DNA of 39,821 nt from an uncultured Roseovarius sp. (lineage in GTDB: Bacteria > Pseudomonadota > Alphaproteobacteria > Rhodobacterales > Rhodobacteraceae). How positions within the stretch are numbered: the first letter of the stretch is position 1; every line of letters begins with the position of its first letter. This document shows, piece by piece, positions 32,901 through 39,821 of the stretch. The notes below the pieces were generated by a model. It saw nothing but the letters and a program-made list of their open reading frames with translations, made no database searches and was not told where the DNA came from. Where the stretch lies: NCBI RefSeq assembly GCF_913057115.1, contig NZ_CAJXNN010000031.1, positions 1 through 39,821 of the forward strand. Direction: 5' to 3'. The translations under genes and the position numbers were made by a program.

Positions 32901-33527
32901 TCAATCCCAGATCAACCGCGCCGCCAGCCCGGCAAACATCACCCCCGCCACCCGGTTCAAAAGCCCCGCACGGGCCCGCAACACATGGGCAAAGCCCCCC
33001 GCCGCCGCCCCAAGACACAGCGAAAAGGCAAATCCAAACACGGTGAAAATCGCCCCCAACACCACGATCTGCGCCCAAAGCGGGCCAATCGCGGGGTCGG
33101 TGAATTGCGGAATGAATGCGAATATGAACAGCGCCGTCTTGGGGTTCAACACATTGGTCAAGAAACCCCGCCGCACCGCGCGCAACAGGCTTTGCGCCGC
33201 ACGCGCCTCCTGCACATCATCGGCGTGCCGCCACGCCTGCACCGCCAGCCAAAGCAAATAGGCCGCCCCGGCATAGCGTATCACATCATATAGCGCAGGC
33301 CGCGCCAGCAGGATCGCCGACAGCCCCGCCGCCGCCATGGTCACATGCACCACGATGCCAAGGTTCACCCCCAAGGCCGCCGCCATCCCCATGCGCGGCC
33401 CGCCCCGCATCCCACTGGCCGAGACAAAGACGAAATCCGCCCCCGGCGTGATATTCAACAACAACCCGGCAGCGATGAACGCCACCAAAAGCGCAGGCTC
33501 AAACCCGGTAAGGACGTCCCAGATCAT
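32901..33527 (-). CDS. LysE/RhtB-family amino acid exporter (first copy)
   Basis: A 208-residue inner-membrane exporter with about six hydrophobic helices. The family signature NITPGADFVFV lies near residue 27. Members export basic or neutral amino acids and derivatives; the cargo here is unknown. Its ATG overlaps the GFA stop by four bases (ATGA). It may relieve build-up of a methylated amino acid or of glycine/methionine made by the surrounding enzymes, which is inference. Confidence 0.88.
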   Translation of the reverse strand: MIWDVLTGFEPALLVAFIAAGLLLNITPGADFVFVSASGMRGGPRMGMAAALGVNLGIVVHVTMAAAGLSAILLARPALYDVIRYAGAAYLLWLAVQAWRHADDVQEARAAQSLLRAVRRGFLTNVLNPKTALFIFAFIPQFTDPAIGPLWAQIVVLGAIFTVFGFAFSLCLGAAAGGFAHVLRARAGLLNRVAGVMFAGLAARLIWD

Positions 33528-33901
33528 GCGCCCACCCCCAGTGTTTGGGGGATGTCATAATAATCACCCTTATCCGCCAGATGCACATGCCGTGTCAGGT
33601 GCAGACCCTCAATGTCGTCCAAAAGGCCCATGGCAATCCAGATGGTCTCGCACCCGTCCAGCCGCCAGTACAATGTGCTGCCGCAGGTTTGGCAAAAGCC
33701 CCGCTCGGCCCGTTCACTGGCCCTATAGCGCCCAATCGCATCCAGCCCCTCAAAGGCAACACAGGCGCGCGGCACCTCAATGGATGCCAAATGATGCCCC
33801 GTTTGCTTGCGGCACTGCCCACAATGACAGGCCCAAGGGTCAGGCAGCGGCCCCTCGATTCGCAGGCGCACAGCCCCGCACAGGCAAGCCCCCCGGATCA
33901 T
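33524..33901 (-). CDS. GFA-family zinc protein (first copy)
   Basis: A 125-residue protein of the GFA/CENP-V fold. The seven conserved cysteines are at 6, 8, 25, 27, 30, 70 and 73 (CLC, CHCGQC, CQTC), binding zinc. The founder, Gfa of Paracoccus denitrificans, was described as accelerating S-hydroxymethylglutathione formation; that role has been disputed. In an operon of N-demethylating enzymes, formaldehyde handling is a reasonable idea. It is the twin of the neighbouring copy (same cysteine positions) and is joined to it by an ATGA overlap. Confidence 0.88.
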   Translation of the reverse strand: MIRGACLCGAVRLRIEGPLPDPWACHCGQCRKQTGHHLASIEVPRACVAFEGLDAIGRYRASERAERGFCQTCGSTLYWRLDGCETIWIAMGLLDDIEGLHLTRHVHLADKGDYYDIPQTLGVGA

Positions 33902-34287
33902 GCGCCGCCCCTTCCATGTTGCGGCAACCCGTCGGAGATGTCGTAATAGCTGCCCTTCTCCTCAACCCAGTAATGACCGCTCAGGCGCAGGCCCGTGGGC
34001 GCTTCCAAGGCTCCCATGGCCACCATCACCGTCGGCCCCTCATCCGCCCGCCAAAACAAGCTGGACCCACAGGTGCGGCAAAACCCGCGTGCGGCCTTGT
34101 CACTCGCACGATACCACGCAAGGCCCACCTCCTTTGTCATCCGCACCGCCGCCTTGGGCGCGGCTACGGCGGAAAAGAAATGCCCCGACTGCCGCCGACA
34201 CTCGCGGCAGTGGCAAGCAATCGGATCCTGCACCTCCGCCTCGACCACAAAAGCCACCTCTCCACACAAACACGCCCCTCGCTGCAT
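33898..34287 (-). CDS. GFA-family zinc protein (second copy)
   Basis: A 129-residue GFA/CENP-V fold protein with cysteines at the same positions as its neighbour: 6, 8, 25, 27, 30, 70 and 73. Both also share a KGSYYDI/KGDYYDI tail, so they are a tandem duplication that has since diverged. I use the ATG at 34287, which overlaps the upstream LysE stop by one base (TGATG) and has GGGAGG before it; the longer frame would run into that gene. A formaldehyde-related role is inferred from context only. Confidence 0.87.
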   Translation of the reverse strand: MQRGACLCGEVAFVVEAEVQDPIACHCRECRRQSGHFFSAVAAPKAAVRMTKEVGLAWYRASDKAARGFCRTCGSSLFWRADEGPTVMVAMGALEAPTGLRLSGHYWVEEKGSYYDISDGLPQHGRGGA

Positions 34288-34907
34288 CACACCCTCCCCG
34301 GCACCGAGGCCGCGCCAAGCGCCACGCCATAGGCCACGAAAAAGCCCGCCATCGCCCGGCGCAGCCAGACATTGAACACCGCGTTCAAGGCCACCCGGCC
34401 CAACCCCGCGCCAAGTGCTGTAAACCCGGTGTAGCTCAGCGCCGTGATGGTCAAAGCCGTGGGGAAAATCACCCACATCTGATCCCAGATCGGCACATCG
34501 GGCTGCACGAATTGACTGAAGGCCGCCAGATAGCCCGCCACGCTCTTGGGGTTGATGGTCGCCACCATGAACCCCCGCCAAAACACCGATCCGCGCGTTT
34601 CCATGTCAACCGCCACAGGCCGCCGCGCCATGATCCAGCCGCGCACGCCCAGCCAGATCAAAACCGCGGCCCCGATCCACTTGGCCACGGCAAACCCAAC
34701 CGGCGAGGCCGCAATAAGCGCCGTCACCCCCGCCGCCGAGAGAGTCAAAAACAGGCTCGCCTGACAGATGATCGCCAAGACCCCCCAAAGCCCCCGGCGA
34801 AAGCCCACGGTCATGCCATTGCGCAAACAATTCAGGTGGTTCGGCCCCGGTGTGGTCACGAACACCACCCAAAACAGCGCGAATATGGTCCAAGCCTCGA
34901 AACCCAT
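34287..34907 (-). CDS. LysE/RhtB-family amino acid exporter (second copy)
   Basis: A 206-residue membrane exporter of the LysE family, with VTTPGPNHLNCLRNG near residue 18 and about six hydrophobic helices. It diverges clearly from the first LysE protein in the cluster, so their cargoes may differ. The ribosome binding site GAGGGG overlaps the stop codon of the regulator gene ten bases upstream, linking its translation to that of the regulator. It is the first structural gene after the XRE-cupin regulator. Confidence 0.88.
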   Translation of the reverse strand: MGFEAWTIFALFWVVFVTTPGPNHLNCLRNGMTVGFRRGLWGVLAIICQASLFLTLSAAGVTALIAASPVGFAVAKWIGAAVLIWLGVRGWIMARRPVAVDMETRGSVFWRGFMVATINPKSVAGYLAAFSQFVQPDVPIWDQMWVIFPTALTITALSYTGFTALGAGLGRVALNAVFNVWLRRAMAGFFVAYGVALGAASVPGRV

Positions 34908-34917
34908 CGCACGCCCC

Positions 34918-35490
34918 TCAATAGACCGGCGGGGCGATCACCCAGATCGCCACGCAAGGGGTATCATGGGGGTTCGACCAGCTATAAAGCTCACCACGAA
35001 ACCGGAAGCTGTCGCCGGGGCCAACGGAAAACACCCGCTCGCCAATCCGCAACTCCAACTGCCCGGAAATGATATAGCCCACCTCCTGCGTAGGCCGCTT
35101 GGCGGGCACCTGCATCCGCGATCCGGGCGCAAAGGTGGAATGGATCACCTCGAAATCATCGGTCAGATCCGGCGACAGCAATTCCTCCACCAACCCTTCT
35201 TCACCCGCGCCCATGGGTCGCCGCGCGCCCGCCCGCACGACATAGCCCTGCTCTTCCACCGGCGCGCTCGCCTGCCCAAAAAGCATCGACATCGGCACGC
35301 CCAGCGCGCCCGCAATCTCGCGCAGATCACTGATCGACGGCTCCGACAGGTCGCGCTCCACTTGGCTCAGCCACCCCACCGACCGGCCCAAGACCTCCGA
35401 CAGCTCGGTCAGGGTCAGCCCCCGCGCCTTGCGCAAGGCCCGCAGGTCCGCCCCAAGGGTCTGTGACGTGGTGATCGCGCTCTGCTGCAT
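34918..35490 (-). CDS. XRE-family regulator with C-terminal cupin
   Basis: A 190-residue transcription factor. The HTH_3 domain spans about 12-68 (LGADLRALRKARGLTLTELS, then VGWLSQVERDLSEPS) and a small-molecule-binding cupin about 115-185 (EVGYIISGQLELRIG, GPGDSFRFRG). Regulators of this build, such as PuuR, repress amine or amino-acid catabolic genes. I favour the ATG at 35490, after GGAAAG; the ATG at 35517 would add nine residues but lies inside one of two operators. It heads the amine operon and probably controls both it and itself. Confidence 0.88.
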   Translation of the reverse strand: MQQSAITTSQTLGADLRALRKARGLTLTELSEVLGRSVGWLSQVERDLSEPSISDLREIAGALGVPMSMLFGQASAPVEEQGYVVRAGARRPMGAGEEGLVEELLSPDLTDDFEVIHSTFAPGSRMQVPAKRPTQEVGYIISGQLELRIGERVFSVGPGDSFRFRGELYSWSNPHDTPCVAIWVIAPPVY

Positions 35491-35498
35491 GGGCTTTC

Positions 35499-35564
35499 CG
35501 TGAAAATTTACGCTCATTTTTCACGCTCATCCGATTCCGTGAAAAAATCAACCATAATTTCACG
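35499..35564. promoter_or_regulatory. Twin 27-bp operators for the XRE-cupin regulator
   Basis: Two inverted repeats of identical design lie end to end: CGTGAAAA-N11-TTTTCACG (35499-35525) and CGTGAAAA-N11-ATTTCACG (35538-35564). Both are preceded by TTC. Their left edges are 39 bases apart. They sit between the divergent regulator gene and the DUF1294 gene, the place expected for an autoregulatory operator. The regulator as the binder is inference from position. Confidence 0.65.
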
Positions 35565-35637
35565 CCGCAGCGCAGCACCCTTGAAGCGCGCCCGTCCAAA
35601 GGCTATCCGGCAAGGCCGCACCCACCACAGGCCCGCC

Positions 35638-35913
35638 ATGCCCGACACCTCACAACTGACCCTGATCTGGGCCGTCGCAATCAACCTTGCGGCGCTGCTT
35701 TTCATGGCATGGGACAAACGCGCCGCCCGCAAACGCCGCCGCCGTGTCCCTGAAAAACGCCTGCTCTGGATCGCCGCCCTTGGCGGAACGCCGGGCATCT
35801 TCGCGGCTATTCACGGGTTGTCTCATAAAACCCGCAAACAGCCCTTCCGCCGCTACCTGTTCTTAATCTTGGCCGCACAGATCATCGCCGCGGGCCTCTG
35901 GCTGGCAATGTAA
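35638..35913 (+). CDS. DUF1294 membrane protein
   Basis: A 91-residue protein of the DUF1294 family, with two hydrophobic helices (about 7-24 and 73-90) around a basic loop carrying the family block MAWDKRAARKRRRRVPEKRLL and GGTPGIFAAIHGLSHKTRK in short pieces. Its function is unknown. I chose the ATG at 35638 because the first helix starts directly after it. It is transcribed away from the XRE-cupin regulator and converges on the DUF3179 gene. Divergent placement makes its control by the twin operators possible. Confidence 0.85.
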   Translation: MPDTSQLTLIWAVAINLAALLFMAWDKRAARKRRRRVPEKRLLWIAALGGTPGIFAAIHGLSHKTRKQPFRRYLFLILAAQIIAAGLWLAM

Positions 35914-35927
35914 CCGGTACGAGCCAA

Positions 35928-35974
35928 CCGAAATCTTCAAAAGATTTCGGACCGATTTCTTTTCAAGAAATCGG
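35928..35974. terminator. Two tandem perfect hairpins between convergent genes
   Basis: CCGAAATCTT-CAA-AAGATTTCGG (35928-35950) and CCGATTTCTT-TTC-AAGAAATCGG (35952-35974) are two perfect 10-bp stems with three-base loops, two bases from one another. Both sequences share CCGA and TCTT, as if one derived from the other. They sit between the 3' ends of the DUF1294 and DUF3179 genes and can terminate either strand. Confidence 0.75.
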
Positions 35975-35976
35975 CA

Positions 35977-36945
35977 CTACCGCCCCAGCATCCAGTCCCC
36001 CTCGGGCCAAAAGGCATGGAAGGCAAAGGCGAACATCACGTCATGAGCTACGTCTTGCCCCTGCCTGTCGCGCACCCGCACATTGCCAACATCCCGCCCC
36101 TTGGCAATCTGCCCCGTATCAAGCGCCGAGGCTTGGCCAGCCTCCCATGAAATCCGCACCCCGGCCTCTTTCACGCCGCCCTCGCGGCGCACCCTTTCCA
36201 AAGGCCATGCCTTGTCATCCACCCGCACGACGCGGGCCAAGGGGGCGATGCCATGCGGCGGGTTTTCTCCGTTGTAAAGGAAGGGCCGCGAGGATGTGTC
36301 GTAGCCTCGATAAGGGTTATGCCCATAGCGTCTCGGAAAACTTGGCTGCTCCATCACCAGCCCTTCAGGATGCGCCGCGCGAAACCTGTCCCAGCTTTCC
36401 ATCCACCCGGGCAGGCTTTGCAACTCGGTCCCGGTCAAATCGCCAACGATGGCCTCGCCAATCGCCTGCTGCCACCAGCTTTCGGTCTGATGGTCATACA
36501 TCACCATATCCGAATTGCGCAGTTTGCCCGAGACCCCAAAACTCAGCACACCGTGCTCGGTGCGCCGGTCAAATACCATGGCGGAATTGCACAAGGGGCA
36601 GAAGGTCACCGCCACCGGCACGCCCGCCACCACATCGTTCACGATCTCATGCCATGTCAGGTAGCGAATGGGATAGGCCCGCGCCTTGGCTTGCCCGATC
36701 TGGACCACCATGACCGGCTCGTTGCCCGCGATGCGGCTTTCCTCGGCGACCGGGATGAACCCCGGATCACTCAGCGCCGGAATGCCATCCTTGGGCGGCC
36801 CGCCCGACAGGATCTCGACCCAGCTTTCAACACTCGTCAGGCTGAAATCCGTCTTCGGCCATTCGTGTTTCCAGAATTTCGGCTCGGCCTGCCCCGGCCC
36901 GGCCAAAACGGCAAAACAGGTCAAAAGCGTAAGAAAAATGCGCAT
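35977..36945 (-). CDS. DUF3179 exported protein
   Basis: A 322-residue protein of the DUF3179 family with a signal peptide (cleavage likely after residue 20, GPGQA then EPKF). The family core includes YPIRYLTWHEIVND near 91-104 and FCPLCNSAMVFDR with Cys116 and Cys119, a CxxC that could bind metal or be redox-active. The enzymatic role is unknown. GGAGG is seven to eight bases before the ATG. It follows the DUF4336 gene by 81 bases. Confidence 0.85.
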   Translation of the reverse strand: MRIFLTLLTCFAVLAGPGQAEPKFWKHEWPKTDFSLTSVESWVEILSGGPPKDGIPALSDPGFIPVAEESRIAGNEPVMVVQIGQAKARAYPIRYLTWHEIVNDVVAGVPVAVTFCPLCNSAMVFDRRTEHGVLSFGVSGKLRNSDMVMYDHQTESWWQQAIGEAIVGDLTGTELQSLPGWMESWDRFRAAHPEGLVMEQPSFPRRYGHNPYRGYDTSSRPFLYNGENPPHGIAPLARVVRVDDKAWPLERVRREGGVKEAGVRISWEAGQASALDTGQIAKGRDVGNVRVRDRQGQDVAHDVMFAFAFHAFWPEGDWMLGR

Positions 36946-37026
36946 CGGTCCACCTCCAAAAGTGGCCCGATCATGCCCTAAAACCCCGCGCCGCCCTATA
37001 GGGCCGCACAGAAACGTGATGCGGCG

Positions 37027-37827
37027 TCAGCGCTTGGGCTGCTCGGCCTGCTTGTCCTTGGCGTGCTTGATCAGCTTGTCCCAGCGGTGATCTTTCAAAA
37101 CCCGGCGAAAGGCACGCTCCAACTCGGCCACGCCATTGCGCTCGTACCAGCGCCCATGCGCCAAGATCACCCGCTCCGGCCCCCAGCCGATCATGGTTTC
37201 CAAATCCTCGGCCATGGCGGCTTTGTCCTTGTAACTCCAGCGAATGATTGGCGGGGTTTTCCCGTCGCTGTCGTCAATCCCGTTGATCCAAACGAAAGGC
37301 CGACAATGTGCCGGCAGTTTCGCCGTATCCAAAGCCTCGATCAAATCGGTGACGATCACCGTCCGGCTCGCCTTGTGACAGAAAACCGCCTCATTGTGCC
37401 ACCGGCTGCCGCGCACGATCAACTGCTTGATCTGCCCCGACCATGGCCGCTCGGCCCGGTCCCACTGCAACTCCCGCAGCTTGGGCAGGGTCACGCCATG
37501 CTTGGCCGCGCGCTCAACGACCCCCGGCGCGCCCCAAAGGGCGGCCTTGGGATAAGCCGCGTGCCAATCGTTGAGGTACGAATAGTGAAACTGGTTCGGG
37601 GCCACCAAATGCTTGACCGGCCCCAACGCGTCCAACTCGTCACGCAAGGCGTCGGTCAATTCCGTGGGCGAATGCACCCACAAATCGCCATTCTCCAACC
37701 GCACCACCGTGGCGCGGGTCGGGAAGGGAAACCCATAAGATTTGATGGCAGGCCCGTCGATCAGCCAAATCCCCTCCGCCACCGGCTTGAGGGTGTTGAG
37801 CGGCTCATATCCCGTCGGGCCTGCCAA
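37027..37827 (-). CDS. DUF4336 protein (metallo-beta-lactamase-like fold)
   Basis: A 266-residue protein of the DUF4336 family, thought to have a metallo-beta-lactamase-like fold. Typical blocks are GIWLIDGPAIKSYGFPFPTRATV in pieces near the start, VAPNQFHYSYLNDWHAAYP near residue 95, and VTDLIEALDT near 160. The start appears to be TTG, because GGAG stands seven bases upstream and overlaps the stop of the cyclophilin gene (GGAGTAA) and no close ATG is available. Function unknown; it is coupled to the cyclophilins. Confidence 0.82.
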   Translation of the reverse strand: MAGPTGYEPLNTLKPVAEGIWLIDGPAIKSYGFPFPTRATVVRLENGDLWVHSPTELTDALRDELDALGPVKHLVAPNQFHYSYLNDWHAAYPKAALWGAPGVVERAAKHGVTLPKLRELQWDRAERPWSGQIKQLIVRGSRWHNEAVFCHKASRTVIVTDLIEALDTAKLPAHCRPFVWINGIDDSDGKTPPIIRWSYKDKAAMAEDLETMIGWGPERVILAHGRWYERNGVAELERAFRRVLKDHRWDKLIKHAKDKQAEQPKR

Positions 37828-37831
37828 TCGC

Positions 37832-38380
37832 TTACTCCGTCACCGTAACGCTGGTCATCACGTCGGGCTGACCGACAACCGCACCATTGCGGCCCTCGCC
37901 GCGCTTGATGGCATCGACCACTTCCATGCCCTCGGTCACACGGCCCACGACCGTGTATTGACCGTTCAGGAAATGCCCTTCCTGAAACATGATGAAGAAC
38001 TGGCTGTTGGCGCTGTCGGGGTTCTGGCTGCGGGCCATGCCCACGACGCCACGGTCAAAGGGAATGTCGGAAAACTCCGCCTTCAGGTCCGGCTTGTCGC
38101 TGCCCCCCATGCCCGCACGGCGCATGTCACCGCCTTCGATCAACCCGAACTCCACATCGCCGGTCTGCGCCATGAAGCCCTCGATCACCCGGTGAAAGAC
38201 AACGCCATCATAGGCGCCCTCTTCGGCCAATTCGGTGATCTGCGCGACATGACCGGGCGCCACATCTTCCAAAAGGTCGATCTTGACCACGCCATTGGCC
38301 TCGCCCGACACCTCGATTTCCAACCCCGTGGCCAGCGCAGGCGCTGCCACCACGCTCAGAACTGCGGCCAGCTTATGCAT
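37832..38380 (-). CDS. Periplasmic cyclophilin-type peptidyl-prolyl isomerase
   Basis: A 182-residue cyclophilin with a short signal peptide (about 17 residues, ending APALA), so it acts in the periplasm. Active-site segments are FHRVIEGFMAQTGD and SQFFIMF, with the catalytic arginine in FHR. It overlaps the following cytoplasmic cyclophilin by eight bases; GGTGG lies six bases upstream of the ATG. The two genes are tandem paralogues. Confidence 0.93.
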   Translation of the reverse strand: MHKLAAVLSVVAAPALATGLEIEVSGEANGVVKIDLLEDVAPGHVAQITELAEEGAYDGVVFHRVIEGFMAQTGDVEFGLIEGGDMRRAGMGGSDKPDLKAEFSDIPFDRGVVGMARSQNPDSANSQFFIMFQEGHFLNGQYTVVGRVTEGMEVVDAIKRGEGRNGAVVGQPDVMTSVTVTE

Positions 38381-38879
38381 CGGCGGCCACCTTGACGCTG
38401 ATCATCCGGTCGGGGTTCGCGGGCGGCTCGCCGCGCTGAATGGCGTCAATATGCTCCATGCCCTCGATCACCCTGCCATAGACTGTGTACTGACCATTGA
38501 GGAAATGGTTGTCGCCGAAGTTGATGAAGAACTGGCTGTTGGCACTGTCCGGGTTCTGACTGCGCGCCGCACCAAGCGTGCCGCGATCATGCGGAATACG
38601 GCTGAACTCGGCCTTGAGATTGGGCAGATCGCTGCCGCCGGTGCCCGCCATGCGCGGATTGTAATCCTTTTCCATGTTGGCATTGGCCACATCGCCGGTC
38701 TGCGCCATGAACCCGTCAATCACCCGGTGAAAGGCGACGTTGTCATACTGCCCGCTGCGCGCCAGTTCCTTCATGCGCTCGCAATGGCCAGGGGCCACGT
38801 CGGGCAGCAACTCGATGGTCACGGTGCCATCTTTCAGTTCCATCAAAATGGTGTTTTCGGGGTCCTTGATCTCGGCCAT
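38373..38879 (-). CDS. Cytoplasmic cyclophilin-type peptidyl-prolyl isomerase
   Basis: A 168-residue cyclophilin without a signal peptide. The active-site segments FHRVIDGFMAQTGD and SQFFINF are intact. I use the ATG at 38879, preceded by the strong AGGAGGAGG, rather than a frame extending 103 residues upstream across the pgk promoter. It is first in the unit of cyclophilin, cyclophilin, DUF4336 and possibly DUF3179. Confidence 0.94.
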   Translation of the reverse strand: MAEIKDPENTILMELKDGTVTIELLPDVAPGHCERMKELARSGQYDNVAFHRVIDGFMAQTGDVANANMEKDYNPRMAGTGGSDLPNLKAEFSRIPHDRGTLGAARSQNPDSANSQFFINFGDNHFLNGQYTVYGRVIEGMEHIDAIQRGEPPANPDRMISVKVAADA

Positions 38880-39011
38880 GCGGGCCTCCTCCTGTGATAT
38901 CTTTCCCCGATACCTATGGCGTCGCGGCACAATGGACAAGCGCCACCTTGACGACCCGCCCCCAACAGGCCAAGAGAAGCCCGCGTAAAAGTGATACACG
39001 GAGACCCGGGG

Positions 39012-39821
39012 ATGAGCTGGAAAACACTTGATGACATGGACCTGACAGGCAAAACCGTCCTGACCCGCGTTGATATCAATGTGCCCATCGAAAATGGTAT
39101 CGTCACCGACGCCACCCGCATCATCCGCATCGCCCCCACCGTCAACGATATCCTCGAGATGGGGGGCAAACCGATGCTCATCGCCCACTTTGGCCGCCCC
39201 AAGGGCAAGGTCGTCGACGAAATGTCACTGCGCCCCATCGTCCCCACCCTCGAACAGGCGCTTGGCCGATCGGTTCAGTTCATCGAAACGCTGGAAGGGG
39301 CCGAAACCCCCACAGCCGAGGCCAAGGGTGCCGAGGTTCTGCTTCTGGAGAACATTCGCTTCCACCCTGGCGAAGAGGCCAACGAGCCTGAATTCGTGGC
39401 CCGTCTGGCCGGGCTGGGTGACGCCTACTGCAACGATGCCTTTTCAGCAGCCCACCGCGCCCATGCCTCGACCGAAGGTCTGGCTCATCACCTGCCCGCC
39501 TGCGCCGGGCGCCTGATGCAGGCCGAGCTTGAAGCGCTCGAAGCCGCGCTTGGCGCGCCTCAGCGACCCGTCGTGGCCGTGGTTGGCGGGGCCAAGGTCT
39601 CGACCAAGCTGGACCTGCTGGGCAACCTCGTCGAAAAAGTCGACCAATTGGTGATCGGCGGCGGCATGGCCAATACCTTCCTTGCCGCCCAAGGCCTGAA
39701 CGTCGGCAAATCGCTCTGCGAACACGAGATGGCCGATACCGCCCGCGAAATCATGACCAAGGCAGGCGCGGCAGGATGCGAACTCTTGCTGCCCGCCGAT
39801 GTGGTGGTGGCGCGCGAATTC
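39012..39821 (+). CDS. pgk: Phosphoglycerate kinase, cut by the window end
   Basis: The first 270 residues of phosphoglycerate kinase, the glycolytic enzyme moving a phosphate between 1,3-bisphosphoglycerate and ADP. Substrate-binding segments are RVDINVPI near residue 19 and HFGRPKG near 62. Other typical blocks are [27 protein letters not shown] and GGGMANTF. The reading frame is open to the last base; about 125 residues are missing beyond the window. GGAG about eight bases upstream supports the ATG. It is divergent from the cyclophilin gene across a 132-base gap. Confidence 0.97.
   Translation, partial: MSWKTLDDMDLTGKTVLTRVDINVPIENGIVTDATRIIRIAPTVNDILEMGGKPMLIAHFGRPKGKVVDEMSLRPIVPTLEQALGRSVQFIETLEGAETPTAEAKGAEVLLLENIRFHPGEEANEPEFVARLAGLGDAYCNDAFSAAHRAHASTEGLAHHLPACAGRLMQAELEALEAALGAPQRPVVAVVGGAKVSTKLDLLGNLVEKVDQLVIGGGMANTFLAAQGLNVGKSLCEHEMADTAREIMTKAGAAGCELLLPADVVVAREF

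Noticed and set aside
36993..37004. Palindrome GCCCTATAGGGC between the DUF3179 and DUF4336 genes
   Set aside because: A single 12-base palindrome without loop, T-run or second copy gives no support for a terminator or operator.
1..39821. CRISPR arrays, tRNA or rRNA genes, insertion sequences, prophage genes, defence systems and riboswitches
   Set aside because: I looked for repeat-spacer patterns, cloverleaf ends, transposase or integrase motifs and conserved riboswitch cores and found none that I can support.

Overview
The window reads as a chromosomal segment of an alphaproteobacterium of the Rhodobacterales (marine Roseobacter type). This rests on the GC-rich, tightly packed genes, the four-subunit sarcosine oxidase operon soxBDAG, dimethylglycine-dehydrogenase-type flavoproteins, dnaG next to rpoD without rpsU, GANTC (CcrM-type) sites, and short hairpin elements between genes. 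The species assignment is inference; no rRNA or tRNA gene was seen.

Layout, left to right. (1) 1-395 holds no gene I can support. (2) 396-4949, plus strand: capsule export genes kpsS, an outer-membrane polysaccharide export lipoprotein, and kpsC. (3) 5105-6684, minus: nrdR-ribD. (4) 6880-7837, plus: a short-chain dehydrogenase and a dodecin. (5) 7841-13883, minus: a YjbQ-family protein, a secreted six-cysteine protein, a non-coding GTAC-rich repeat, a HlyU-family protein, rpoD, dnaG and a small secreted protein. (6) 13981-19024, minus: soxB-soxD-soxA-soxG. (7) 19187-21238, minus: glutamate-type dehydrogenase followed by a GFA-like protein. (8) 21545-24721, plus: three Tad-type surface proteins (a von Willebrand A protein and two TadE-like proteins). 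(9) 24733-35490, minus: a small membrane protein, then a compact ten-gene series of methylated-amine genes. In transcription order these are an XRE-cupin regulator, LysE exporter, GFA, GFA, LysE exporter, dimethylglycine dehydrogenase-like flavoprotein, an unrecognised 186-residue protein, a zinc-less MDR oxidoreductase, a homocysteine/betaine S-methyltransferase and a second dimethylglycine dehydrogenase-like flavoprotein. (10) 35638-38879: DUF1294, DUF3179 and DUF4336 proteins and two cyclophilins. (11) 39012 to the end: pgk, cut by the window edge.

How the genes fit together. The methyltransferase, the two dimethylglycine-dehydrogenase-like enzymes and SoxBDAG could together strip methyl groups from glycine betaine through dimethylglycine and sarcosine to glycine. 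One-carbon units would go to homocysteine and folate. The GFA pair could handle formaldehyde and the LysE pair could export amino-acid products. Several of these enzymes are flavoproteins, and ribD (flavin synthesis) and a dodecin (flavin storage) lie in the same window. The amine operon appears to be under an autoregulated XRE-cupin protein: two identical-length 27-bp inverted repeats sit directly upstream of it.

The most unusual features are a non-coding array of eleven GTAC tetranucleotides in a 9-bp register with an 81-bp duplication (8999-9178), the twin operators at 35499-35564, an intrinsic terminator embedded inside the gene opposite the Tad operon, and the unrecognised protein inside the amine operon.
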